Below, one piece after another: positions 1 to 7,571 of a stretch of 64,000 bases of DNA (position 1 is its first letter; every line of letters begins with the position of its first letter). Under the pieces are notes generated by a model. That model was not told the DNA's origin. It was given only the letters and a program-made list of their open reading frames with translations, and ran no database searches. This DNA comes from Sinanaerobacter chloroacetimidivorans (GTDB taxonomy: Bacteria; Bacillota; Clostridia; Peptostreptococcales; Anaerovoracaceae): contig NZ_JAGSND010000004.1 of NCBI RefSeq assembly GCF_018128545.1, positions 246,870 through 310,869 of the forward strand, written 5' to 3'. Position numbers and translations under genes: made by a program.

Positions 1-310
1 TTACCATGGGAACCTTAACTCGGTAAGGGTTGTATAAGCTCATGATGGCCGAATTTCCCCTGGGACAGAGGGAACCGTAGTTGGGAGGGACATCATCCCG
101 GCCCTCTACCTTTACAACCACACCGTCCTCCATATGTACCAGGGTGGCGCAGTCTCCCTGCATACAGTGTCTGCACAACCCGTATAAGGTCTTTTTCTCG
201 CCGATTTGTGAAGGATCCGTCTCCTTCCATTCATAGGGAGATAACAGCATGCTGTCGCTGAAATCCTTATTGAGCAGCATATCCGTATATCGTTCAATGA
301 CCGTATTCAT
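1..310 (-). CDS. Molybdopterin oxidoreductase, N-terminal part (runs off the left edge)
   Basis: This minus-strand frame opens with ATG at 308-310 and stays open to base 1, giving about 103 residues. It holds the N-terminal [4Fe-4S] motif of the DMSO-reductase superfamily: C46-x2-C49-x4-C54-x27-C82, followed by PRGNS. The x4 spacing is slightly wider than the usual x3. An AAGGAGG site at 319-325 overlaps the stop of the NDH-2-like gene upstream, so the two are almost certainly co-transcribed. The catalytic domain lies outside the window, so the substrate cannot be told. No Tat signal is visible before the cluster, which suggests a cytoplasmic enzyme. A competing short frame at 112-297 has no such motif. 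Confidence 0.85.
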   Translation of the reverse strand, partial: MNTVIERYTDMLLNKDFSDSMLLSPYEWKETDPSQIGEKKTLYGLCRHCMQGDCATLVHMEDGVVVKVEGRDDVPPNYGSLCPRGNSAIMSLYNPYRVKVPMV

Positions 311-323
311 TGAAAAGCCTCCT

Positions 324-1604
324 TTATAAAAATTGGGTAACCTGTTTGTCTAGAGCTTCACTGCTCTTTGAAATCACAGGATCCACATACTTTACAATAA
401 ACTGTTCTTTCAGGTATTCCGATGCCAGCATGGGGCCCCCGATATGGAAATGGTAATGGCCGTGAACAAAATGCTTTAACAGCGTGGCAAGTATTCCAGT
501 CACCTTTGTCTTGCCAATCATAGCAACAGCATAGAGAGGGCCGATGGAGATCATGGAACCATGAAATTTAGGTTCGTATGACTGCAGTGCTTTTCCCTCC
601 AGAATATGGCAGATATTCAATGCAGCCGTTTCGCCGGACTGCATAGCATTCTCAACAATTTGCGGTAAGGGTTTGTCTTTGTAAAGATAGGATATGGTAT
701 CCCCTGCGCAAAAAACAGTTTCATGCTGTATGGATTGCAAAAACTGGTTTGATTTGATACGATTGCGATGATCCAAATCAATATCCGCTTTTTGAATATA
801 GGGGTTCCCTTTGATCCCTGCGGTCCAAATTAAGGTTCCTTCAATCACCTTATCGTTGCTCAGGAAGATTTTTTTGCCGGAGGTTTGCTGAATGCTGCAA
901 TTGGTTAGCACCTCAACCCCTAATTTCTTAAGATACTTCATTGCCTGCTGTATGATGCTGCTTTTCAGGTTTCCTAAAATAGAAGGCATGGCCTCGATGA
1001 GATAGATGGATACATCCTCCTGAGGCACCGCGAATTTCCTGCATAAAGCTTTGCAGTAGCCGGACAGTTCGCCCGCCATTTCTACGCCGGTAAATCCGCC
1101 GCCGGCCACGGCAAAGGTGAGAAGCGTCTGGCGAAGCTCTCTGCTGTCCGTTGCGGAGGCCTGATAGAAACAATCATGGATATGATCCCGCAGCACTACC
1201 GCCTCCTTATAGCTCCAAAGCTTGAAGCCGTAATGTTCTACTCCTTGAATCCCAAAGAATTCAGGACGGCTGCCTGTAGCAATAACCAAATAGTCATAGG
1301 AATAGCAATGGGAGGCTGATCTCAGTTCTTTTTCGTCGAAATCAATATTTAGAATTTCATCTTGTATCAATAAGAAATTTGGTGAATGGCTCTTGAAGAT
1401 ATCGTCATAGGATATTCTCAGCGCTGAAGGACGTACTCTACCTGCTGCAGCTTCATGAAGCTCAGTAAGCAGCGTATGATATGAATTTTTTTCGATTAGT
1501 GTGATTTCCACATAAGAAGAGGTGCCCAGCTTCTTTTGAAAGGCCTTGGCGGCTGCGATTCCGCTGTAGCCACCTCCGAGAACGATAATTTTTTTTGTTT
1601 CCAT
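324..1604 (-). CDS. NAD(P)/FAD-dependent oxidoreductase, NDH-2-like
   Basis: This 426-residue flavoprotein carries a GGGYSG FAD dinucleotide-binding loop at residues 10-15, a second Rossmann loop (AGGGFTGVEMAGEL) near 165-180 for NAD(P)H, and the ATG box (IATGSRP) typical of the family. Length and layout match type II NADH dehydrogenase and related ferredoxin- or quinone-linked reductases. The C-terminal quarter (GPLYAVAMIGK onward) is where NDH-2 enzymes carry the membrane-associating amphipathic helices. It is followed 13 bases later by a molybdopterin oxidoreductase, which suggests it supplies or removes electrons for that enzyme; this is inference. The family call is firm, the electron acceptor is not. 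Confidence 0.8.
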   Translation of the reverse strand: METKKIIVLGGGYSGIAAAKAFQKKLGTSSYVEITLIEKNSYHTLLTELHEAAAGRVRPSALRISYDDIFKSHSPNFLLIQDEILNIDFDEKELRSASHCYSYDYLVIATGSRPEFFGIQGVEHYGFKLWSYKEAVVLRDHIHDCFYQASATDSRELRQTLLTFAVAGGGFTGVEMAGELSGYCKALCRKFAVPQEDVSIYLIEAMPSILGNLKSSIIQQAMKYLKKLGVEVLTNCSIQQTSGKKIFLSNDKVIEGTLIWTAGIKGNPYIQKADIDLDHRNRIKSNQFLQSIQHETVFCAGDTISYLYKDKPLPQIVENAMQSGETAALNICHILEGKALQSYEPKFHGSMISIGPLYAVAMIGKTKVTGILATLLKHFVHGHYHFHIGGPMLASEYLKEQFIVKYVDPVISKSSEALDKQVTQFL

Positions 1605-1770
1605 ACCCTTTTCCTATCGAGGAATCCAAATCCTCATATAAATAAAAATTTAACTATCATCCTCAGTGTAAGATGAAAAAGGAAAGGAAACAAATACAGA
1701 ATCTCAATGGGTATAAGAATAATAAATGATAGGAATAGAAAGGGAGCAACGGATGATTCGAAATAATCAA

Positions 1771-1792
1771 AAATTGCCGGCGAATGCCGGAA
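1771..1792 (-). terminator. Probable intrinsic terminator of the lysR gene
   Basis: On the minus strand CCGGC and GCCGG form a short G+C stem (1777-1790), followed by CAATTTTTG. It lies 25-45 bases past the lysR stop. The stem is only five pairs, so the call is moderate. The rest of 1605-1816 is A-rich and shows nothing else I can name. Confidence 0.45.
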
Positions 1793-1816
1793 AAAACTAA
1801 TAAAAATCAACTGCTG

Positions 1817-2719
1817 CTAACAGAATTGAGAGTTTTTGATTTTTTTCAAATGTTTAATTAACAGAGCCAATCTGGGATTATTCTCATTTTCTTTTAAATA
1901 AACCAGATATACCGGATAATCTTCCTGAAAATCAGTAACCAGCACTTCTTTCAGCTGCCCCTCCTGGATCTCTTTTTTCACAGAGGAATAGGGGAGGAAA
2001 GACGTACCAAATCCTTTGAATAAAGCCGTTTTTACCGATTCCGTGGAGTGCAGGGTCATGGCAATATGAAAATCCTGCAGATGGTAGCCATATTTACTCA
2101 TGCTGGTTTCCAGCGGAAGTCTCTCCTGGAATTTATCATAGGCTTCAATCAGATGATAACTCTTCAGTTCCTCCAGCGAAATTTTTTTTGGAATATCAAA
2201 GGTTGAAGAGGCTGCCAGCACCAGACGGTCATGGCCGATTTCATAATGGACAAGACCGGGATTGGGCTTGGCATTATGGACATATCCTAAGTCGCTGATC
2301 CCATCCAGAATATTGTTTTCCACAGAATTTACCGTGCTGAAAGTCAGGTCCAAATAATAGTCCTTAAATTTTGGCAGGGACTTCACATGAAAGATCATGC
2401 AGGGTAAGGCATAAGTAGCCAGCGTAATGTTAGCATCAATTCTCACGCTTTGATGACTGTTATGGAGACGGTTCAACTCTTCCAGAGACTGGCTGTAAAG
2501 CTGCAGTATATTTTTCGAGTAGGTAAGAAGGATCTTTCCTGCTTCGGTAAGATCTACGCCTTTGATATTTCTGGTAAAAAGCTTATGACCATAGAGCTCC
2601 TCCAGCTTCTTAATCTGAAGGCTCAGTGCAGGCTGAGAAATGTAGTAAAACTCCGCCACCTTGGAGATGCTTTTTTCCTCTGATATTTTAACGAAATACT
2701 CCAGCAATTTAATGTCCAT
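1817..2719 (-). CDS. LysR-family transcriptional regulator
   Basis: The 300-residue protein has the standard LysR layout. An N-terminal winged helix-turn-helix covers about residues 1-60 (SISKVAEFYYISQPALSLQI as recognition region), then a linker helix, then a periplasmic-binding-like effector domain from about 90 to 295. The start is set by AGGAGG eight bases before ATG at 2719. It lies upstream of the NDH-2/molybdopterin oxidoreductase genes in the same direction and is divergent from tupA, so it could control either. The effector is unknown. Confidence 0.85.
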   Translation of the reverse strand: MDIKLLEYFVKISEEKSISKVAEFYYISQPALSLQIKKLEELYGHKLFTRNIKGVDLTEAGKILLTYSKNILQLYSQSLEELNRLHNSHQSVRIDANITLATYALPCMIFHVKSLPKFKDYYLDLTFSTVNSVENNILDGISDLGYVHNAKPNPGLVHYEIGHDRLVLAASSTFDIPKKISLEELKSYHLIEAYDKFQERLPLETSMSKYGYHLQDFHIAMTLHSTESVKTALFKGFGTSFLPYSSVKKEIQEGQLKEVLVTDFQEDYPVYLVYLKENENNPRLALLIKHLKKIKNSQFC

Positions 2720-2869
2720 CTTGAATCCTCCTAACAGTGATTTCCCTTTAAAAAGAATACCACATTTCCGGTGCTCTGAACAAGTCGGAAGAAATCCAGA
2801 TCAAAGAATTTTCTGCTTGAATAAGAATATTTAATGGCTATTTTATTTTTTGATCCTGCGGAGAGTCTA

Positions 2870-2898
2870 TTGATTTTATACAGAAAAAAAGGTATGAT
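2870..2898 (+). promoter_or_regulatory. Sigma-A type promoter of tupA
   Basis: TTGATT (2870-2875) and TATGAT (2893-2898) are separated by exactly 17 bases, one mismatch per hexamer region from consensus. Initiation would fall near 2905, just ahead of the riboswitch-like leader. Confidence 0.6.
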
Positions 2899-2914
2899 GA
2901 TGGAAACTGAATAT

Positions 2915-3015
2915 GACAATTTTCCGAGTTGAAGAGATCTAAGGCGAAGGCTATGATCCTCAACCGCTGGGTATTTAGAGAAATTTAAATGCCTCCCGTT
3001 TGGAAAGGAAAGCGA
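2915..3015 (+). ncRNA. Moco/Tuco-class riboswitch aptamer (compact form) upstream of tupA
   Basis: The 3' core GCCTCCCGTTTGGAAAGGAAA (2991-3011, split here as GCCTCCC plus GTTTGGAAAGG) matches the conserved end of the Moco RNA motif and is nearly identical to the clearer copy at 10351-10375. The 5' side has TTTTCCGAG (2920-2928), matching CTCCGAG of that motif. P1 would be TTTCC (2921-2925) with GGAAA (3007-3011), GAG (2926-2928) pairs with CTC (2993-2995), and TCTAA with TTAGA lies inside. The interior is short and I cannot place a clear P3 arm, the feature reported for putative tungsten-cofactor variants. An intrinsic terminator and a tungstate importer gene follow, which fits. Confidence 0.65.
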
Positions 3016-3057
3016 ATTTGAATTTTTACATAATTCATAATGAGTAAAATCATTTAT

Positions 3058-3086
3058 AACCTGCTTTCTGAGCAGGTTTTTTCTTT
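3058..3086 (+). terminator. Intrinsic terminator, expression platform of the tupA leader
   Basis: AACCTGCT (3058-3065) pairs with AGCAGGTT (3071-3078) around a five-base loop, followed by an almost unbroken T run. It lies between the riboswitch aptamer and tupA, so read-through must be decided here before tupA is transcribed. Confidence 0.8.
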
Positions 3087-3172
3087 TCCGTCGTTTCCTT
3101 AAATAATTGATTTAGATGAAATTTGAATAATCATTTAAAACTTATATTGCAAAGAGAAAAGAGGTAAAACGT

Positions 3173-4048
3173 ATGAAAAATCAAAAAAAACTATTGGTAT
3201 TGGCATTGGCATTGATCATGGTACTCACCATGTTCGCCGGCTGCAGCAGCCAGAAACCTGCAGATGAGCCGGAACAGGAAGGCCCTGCGGAGATCATCGG
3301 AAAGATTATCCTTGCAACCACCACCAGTACCCAGGACAGCGGACTTCTGGATGAAATCCTGCCGGATTTCACCTATAAGACAGGCTACGAAGTCGATGTG
3401 GTAGCCGTTGGTTCCGGAGAAGCTATGAAAATGGGAGAAAACGGAGAGGCCGACGTGCTTCTGGTCCACTCACCTGCTGCAGAAAAGGCGTTTGTAGAGG
3501 CAGGACATGGGCCGGAACGGTTCGATGTTATGTACAACGACTTTATCATTCTAGGACCAAAAGATGATCCGGCCGGCATAAAAGCTGCAGCTCCGGACAA
3601 TGCACAGGCTGCATTCCAGAAGATCTATGATGACCAGGTTACCTTTGTATCCAGAGCAGATGAATCAGGAACCCATAAAAAGGAACTCTCCATCTGGGAG
3701 AAGCTGGGACTGACTCCATCGGGAGATTGGTATGTTGAATCCGGCAAAGGCATGGGAGACGTCATCACCATGACCAATGAAATGCTGGGATATACTTTGT
3801 CTGACAGAGCAACCTGGCTCAATATGTCAGAAGGCACTGATCTCCAGATCATTACAGAGGGAGACAAGGATTTATATAATCAATATGGCGTTATCGTCGT
3901 AAACCCTGAAAAAAATGAAATGATCAATGCAGAAGGTGCGCTTGCATTCCAGAATTGGATTTTATCTGATGAAACCCAGGCACTAATCGGACAATACGGT
4001 ACGGAAAAATACGGACAGCCGTTATTTACGCCAAACGCATCCAAATAA
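3173..4048 (+). CDS. tupA: Tungstate ABC transporter, substrate-binding lipoprotein
   Basis: The 291-residue protein begins with a lipoprotein signal peptide: KKxxK, a hydrophobic stretch, then a lipobox ending FAGC with Cys24. The mature part opens with ATTTSTQDSGLLD and continues AVGSGEAMKMGENG, ADVLLVHSP and VMYNDFIILGP, the diagnostic series of TupA/WtpA-like tungstate binders of the TupA class. The TTTS segment forms the oxyanion pocket in that family. It captures tungstate outside the membrane and feeds TupBC. Unusually, the permease and ATPase are separated from it by an opposed folate gene. RBS AGAGG precedes ATG. Expression is probably set by the riboswitch-terminator leader upstream. 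Confidence 0.93.
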   Translation: MKNQKKLLVLALALIMVLTMFAGCSSQKPADEPEQEGPAEIIGKIILATTTSTQDSGLLDEILPDFTYKTGYEVDVVAVGSGEAMKMGENGEADVLLVHSPAAEKAFVEAGHGPERFDVMYNDFIILGPKDDPAGIKAAAPDNAQAAFQKIYDDQVTFVSRADESGTHKKELSIWEKLGLTPSGDWYVESGKGMGDVITMTNEMLGYTLSDRATWLNMSEGTDLQIITEGDKDLYNQYGVIVVNPEKNEMINAEGALAFQNWILSDETQALIGQYGTEKYGQPLFTPNASK

Positions 4049-4073
4049 GGCGCTTTAGAGTTCCGAAATAAAT

Positions 4074-4126
4074 AAGGGTAACTACAGTAGATCCTTAAAG
4101 GCAACTATCTACAGTTACCCTTTTAT
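4074..4126. terminator. Bidirectional terminator between tupA and the folate gene
   Basis: AAGGGTAACT with AGTTACCCTT and an inner GTAGAT with ATCTAC make a 16-pair hairpin (4074-4122), with TTTT on the plus side and a matching A/T tract on the other. It serves two convergent genes. Confidence 0.85.
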
Positions 4127-4127
4127 T

Positions 4128-4700
4128 CTACTCAACAGACACAGCAAGAATCTCATCCATTTTCACGTCAACGGGTTCTGCCGGAATGACGTCCAATACT
4201 TGAAATTCATAGGCAAGCCCCAGTTTAAAGGCCTTTTCCTGAAGCAATGGAAGGAATCGGTCATAACAGCCTTTTCCGTATCCCATGCGATTGCCAGACT
4301 GATCAAAAGCAGAGCCGGGTACGATAACCAGATCGATGATTTCCGGTTTCACCACAGAACATATTTGGGGATCTGGTTCGGAAATACCCATTGGTGAGGT
4401 CTCCAATGCGGAGGACAGTGGAAGTTCCTTGGGAATTTCATAAGGTATAATTTGAAAATCCGGATCGGTTAACGGCAGGATCAGTCTTCTCCCGGAATCA
4501 CGCACTGCTGCAATCAGCTTTTCGGTGGGAACTTCCTTCCGAAAATCATGATATAGCATAATAACGCGGGAATTCCGATAAACATCCATCATAAGAAGCT
4601 TCTGCAGGGCCTGCTCTTCAGCGGCGTTCATCTGAGATGGAGTCAGTTTTGATCTTGCTTCCAGGATTTGTTTCCTGATATTGTTTTTTTTGCTGTTCAT
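4128..4700 (-). CDS. 5-formyltetrahydrofolate cyclo-ligase
   Basis: The 190-residue protein matches the 5-FTHF cyclo-ligase (MTHFS) family in length and motifs. The N-terminal helix starts KNNIRKQILEARSKL, the folate-site segment is DLVIVPGSAFDQSGNRMGYG, and KGCYDRFL completes the nucleotide-binding loop. The enzyme uses ATP to convert 5-formyl-THF to 5,10-methenyl-THF, recycling an inhibitory storage form in the cytoplasm. It stands alone on the minus strand between tupA and tupB, with no visible link to tungstate, and looks like an insertion that split the tup operon. The family call is secure. Confidence 0.92.
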   Translation of the reverse strand: MNSKKNNIRKQILEARSKLTPSQMNAAEEQALQKLLMMDVYRNSRVIMLYHDFRKEVPTEKLIAAVRDSGRRLILPLTDPDFQIIPYEIPKELPLSSALETSPMGISEPDPQICSVVKPEIIDLVIVPGSAFDQSGNRMGYGKGCYDRFLPLLQEKAFKLGLAYEFQVLDVIPAEPVDVKMDEILAVSVE

Positions 4701-4856
4701 ATCCTTAACACCTCATTTGTTCTAAAGATTATATTGATTCCGAAGATCGGATTGTGTACGAAGATATCATAGCATATTTTCAATGGATAAGGCAGCTAAA
4801 ATATGTTAAACTTAGGAACAGGAAGGGATATCTTCATTTTAGAAAGGCAATGACTG

Positions 4857-5552
4857 ATGGAAGAAATCACAAAGGGTTTTCAAGCGGCGATAGGGCTGCT
4901 CCTTACAGGTGATCAACAATTATATGAGATCGTAGGACTATCACTGGCAGTATCTTTTTCTGCAGTGATTATTTCCGCTTTTCTCGGCGTTCCGCTGGGT
5001 GCCGTCATCGGCCTTCATGATTTCCCATTTAAGAATGCTTTGCTCCGTATAATCTATACATTGATGAGCCTGCCGCCAGTCATAGCGGGCCTTGTGGTCT
5101 TTCTGCTGATTATGAGGAAAGGGCCTCTGGGATCCTGGGGATTGACATATACGCCTGCCGCCATGATCATTGCTCAGGTATGCCTGGTAACCCCCATCAT
5201 TACAGGACTCACCTATAATATTGTAAGAGAAAAAGCCCCTCTGGTTAAAAATATTGCTGTAACTTTGGGGGCAGGAAAAATAGAACGCTTAAAATTGCTC
5301 ATTCTGGAGTTGAAAATAGGAATTATGGCTGCTATCGTAACGGGTCTTGGAAGGGCCATCTCTGAAGTGGGTGCCGTTATGATCGTAGGCGGAAATATCA
5401 AAGGAAAAACCCGGGTGATGACGACTTATATCGCTCAGCTGAAAAGCATGGGAGATTACAGTACCGCCATCGCGGTGGGGATCGTTTTGTTAATACTGGC
5501 ATTTATGATTAATGCTTTTTTATATAACTTTCAGCAGAGGGATGCGAGATAA
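4857..5552 (+). CDS. tupB: Tungstate ABC transporter permease
   Basis: The 231-residue protein has about five membrane spans and the EAA-type loop near residues 150-180 (GLGRAISEVGAVMIVGGNI) typical of TupB/ModB permeases. Its GNIKGKTRVMTTYI segment is seen in tungstate permeases. The start ATG at 4857 follows AAAGG at a suitable distance. The stop TAA lies one base before the tupC start, and moeA overlaps tupC, so this begins an operon of at least five genes running to 10150. It forms the channel through which TupA-delivered tungstate enters. Confidence 0.9.
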   Translation: MEEITKGFQAAIGLLLTGDQQLYEIVGLSLAVSFSAVIISAFLGVPLGAVIGLHDFPFKNALLRIIYTLMSLPPVIAGLVVFLLIMRKGPLGSWGLTYTPAAMIIAQVCLVTPIITGLTYNIVREKAPLVKNIAVTLGAGKIERLKLLILELKIGIMAAIVTGLGRAISEVGAVMIVGGNIKGKTRVMTTYIAQLKSMGDYSTAIAVGIVLLILAFMINAFLYNFQQRDAR

Positions 5553-5553
5553 C

Positions 5554-6264
5554 ATGGATATATTTGCAGCAGATCTTACAAAAGAATACGAGGACCGTAT
5601 GGTTCTAAATATCCGTGAACTGCATATCAAAAGAGGGGCACTATGCGGAATTATCGGCCCCAATGGTGCGGGCAAGAGTACCCTGCTGAATCTGATTGCC
5701 GGATTGTTAAAGCCCAGCCGGGGGAATCTTTTTTATCAGCAACCGGGGAATGCAGAGCCTCCCTATCAGAAAATGACCATGGTGTTCCAGAAGCCTTATC
5801 TGCTTCGGACAACAGTAGAAAAAAATATTGCTTACCCTTTGAAGCTGCGGGGATGGAACCAAGAGGATATAAAAAAAAGAGTCGCCGTATTGGCGGACGA
5901 ACTTGGCCTTACAGAATTCTTAAAGAAAAAGAGCTGGACGCTTTCCGGAGGGGAAATTCAAAAGGTGGCACTGGCAAGAGCGTTATCCTTTTCTCCGGGG
6001 CTGCTGCTATTGGACGAGCCTACTGCCAACGTTGATCCAGGCACCACAGCTGAAATTGAAAAAATGCTGAAGAAAATCAATGAAGAGGAAGGTACAACGG
6101 TCATCATTGTCACCCATAATCTGGTACAGGCCAGGCGGCTCTGCAAAGAGGTTATTTTTATGAATCAAGGGGAAATAATAGAATTTACAACGGGTGAAAA
6201 GATGCTGAAAAGCCCGGAACATCCTCTAACCCAAAAATTTATTGCCGGAGAGTTACTGCTATGA
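5554..6264 (+). CDS. tupC: Tungstate ABC transporter ATP-binding protein
   Basis: This is a 236-residue ABC ATPase starting at ATG 5554 directly after the tupB stop; the longer frame from 5512 would run inside tupB. It has Walker A GPNGAGKST, Q-loop (VFQKPYLLR), signature LSGGEIQKVALARAL, Walker B LLLLDEPTANVDP and H-switch VTHN. There is no C-terminal TOBE domain, so unlike many ModC proteins it should not be inhibited directly by bound oxyanion. It powers tungstate uptake with TupB. Confidence 0.9.
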   Translation: MDIFAADLTKEYEDRMVLNIRELHIKRGALCGIIGPNGAGKSTLLNLIAGLLKPSRGNLFYQQPGNAEPPYQKMTMVFQKPYLLRTTVEKNIAYPLKLRGWNQEDIKKRVAVLADELGLTEFLKKKSWTLSGGEIQKVALARALSFSPGLLLLDEPTANVDPGTTAEIEKMLKKINEEEGTTVIIVTHNLVQARRLCKEVIFMNQGEIIEFTTGEKMLKSPEHPLTQKFIAGELLL

Positions 6265-7541
6265 AATTATTAAATGTAGATACCATTGAAGAAGTTCAAA
6301 AAAAATTAAAATCCTATTTTCAGACAGCAAGCGCCCAAATCGAAATGGTGCCCTTAAGACAGTCTGTGGGCCGATATCTGGGAGAGGATATTTTCTCCGA
6401 TGTTGATATGCCGCAGTTTCGCAGGTCGGTAGTGGATGGTTATGCGGTCTTAGCAAAGGATACTTTCGGTGTCAGCGACAGTATGCCGGTTTTTTTAGAG
6501 GTTGCTGGAACTGTTGATATGGGAAAAGCCTGTGATATCGTTCTGGAACCGGGACAGGCTGTTTATGTGCCCACCGGGGGAATGCTTCCTCAGGGCTCCG
6601 ATTCCATGGTAATGATCGAATATATAGAAAAACTGGATGAGAAAACCATTGCCGTGTATAAACCTGCTGCACCAAACTCCAAGATCATGAATCCGGGAGA
6701 TGATTTCAGGAAAAATGAAATTCTTTTTTCCAAGGGGCATAGAATTGCCGCTAAGGATATCGGCCTGCTGGCAGCAGTAGGAAAAGCAGAGGTACCCGTG
6801 TTGAGAAAACCGAAGATGTCTATTCTTTCAACAGGAGACGAAATTATAGAGATCTCAGAGATACCGAAACCTGGTGAAATCAGGGATATCAACTCCAGCG
6901 CCGTTGCCGCCTTTGCGGAAAAAACAGGAGTGGATGTACGGTCTGTGGCCATTGTAGAGGATTCCTATGAGAAACTGAGGATAGCAGTAGAGGAAGCTTT
7001 AAAAGAAAGTGATCTTGTGGTGCTGTCCGGGGGAAGTTCCGCAGGCGCGAAGGACATGACTGCTGAAATTATCGATTCCTTAGGAGAACCGGGTGTCATC
7101 ACTCACGGAATCGCAATGAAACCGGGAAAACCCACCATCATCGGCGTTTTGGCTCAGAAAGCGCAGGATTCCGCTGAAGGGATAAACTGTCAAAACCATT
7201 GCTGCAAGCTGGTAGTAGGGCTTCCGGGCCATCCGATGGCTGCCATCATCGTTTATGAAGTGGTGGTGAGTTCTTTTATAAAACAATACTACTTTCACCA
7301 TAAGGAAGAGCCGATAACCGTTACGGCTGCCATAACAGAGAATATCCATGCCGGAGAAGGCAGGGAAACCTACCAACTGGTTTCATTGAAACGGGACGAT
7401 GCTCTTCAATGGATTGCAGAACCGATACATGCAAAGTCCGGATCAATTTCCCAGCTGATGCTGGCGGATGGATTTGTAAGAATTCCGTCGCTTTCAGAGG
7501 GAATTGATGCAAAATCCCGGGTTGAAGTTGTACTTTTCTGA
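6261..7541 (+). CDS. moeA: Molybdopterin molybdenumtransferase (MoeA)
   Basis: The 426-residue protein has the full MoeA layout. The N-terminal linker domain contains RRSVVDGYAV, the MoCF/MPT-binding domain contains ILSTGDEI, INSSAVAAF and VVLSGGSSAGAKDMT, then HGIAMKPGKPT and VGLPGHPMAA, and a C-terminal beta domain follows. MoeA inserts the metal oxyanion into adenylylated molybdopterin, releasing AMP. Its ATG overlaps the tupC stop by four bases (ATGA), so translation is coupled. Placement straight after a tungstate importer suggests it may favour tungstate; the sequence itself does not prove that. An extra Cys-bearing insertion (residues about 302-314) precedes the GLPGHP loop. Confidence 0.9.
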   Translation: MKLLNVDTIEEVQKKLKSYFQTASAQIEMVPLRQSVGRYLGEDIFSDVDMPQFRRSVVDGYAVLAKDTFGVSDSMPVFLEVAGTVDMGKACDIVLEPGQAVYVPTGGMLPQGSDSMVMIEYIEKLDEKTIAVYKPAAPNSKIMNPGDDFRKNEILFSKGHRIAAKDIGLLAAVGKAEVPVLRKPKMSILSTGDEIIEISEIPKPGEIRDINSSAVAAFAEKTGVDVRSVAIVEDSYEKLRIAVEEALKESDLVVLSGGSSAGAKDMTAEIIDSLGEPGVITHGIAMKPGKPTIIGVLAQKAQDSAEGINCQNHCCKLVVGLPGHPMAAIIVYEVVVSSFIKQYYFHHKEEPITVTAAITENIHAGEGRETYQLVSLKRDDALQWIAEPIHAKSGSISQLMLADGFVRIPSLSEGIDAKSRVEVVLF

Positions 7542-7571
7542 GGAATGATCGGATATAGGAGGAGTGATCGA

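Noticed and set aside
112..297. Short minus-strand frame of 61 codons
   Set aside because: The overlapping frame from 310 to 1 carries the [4Fe-4S] molybdopterin oxidoreductase motif and a good ribosome site; the short frame has neither.
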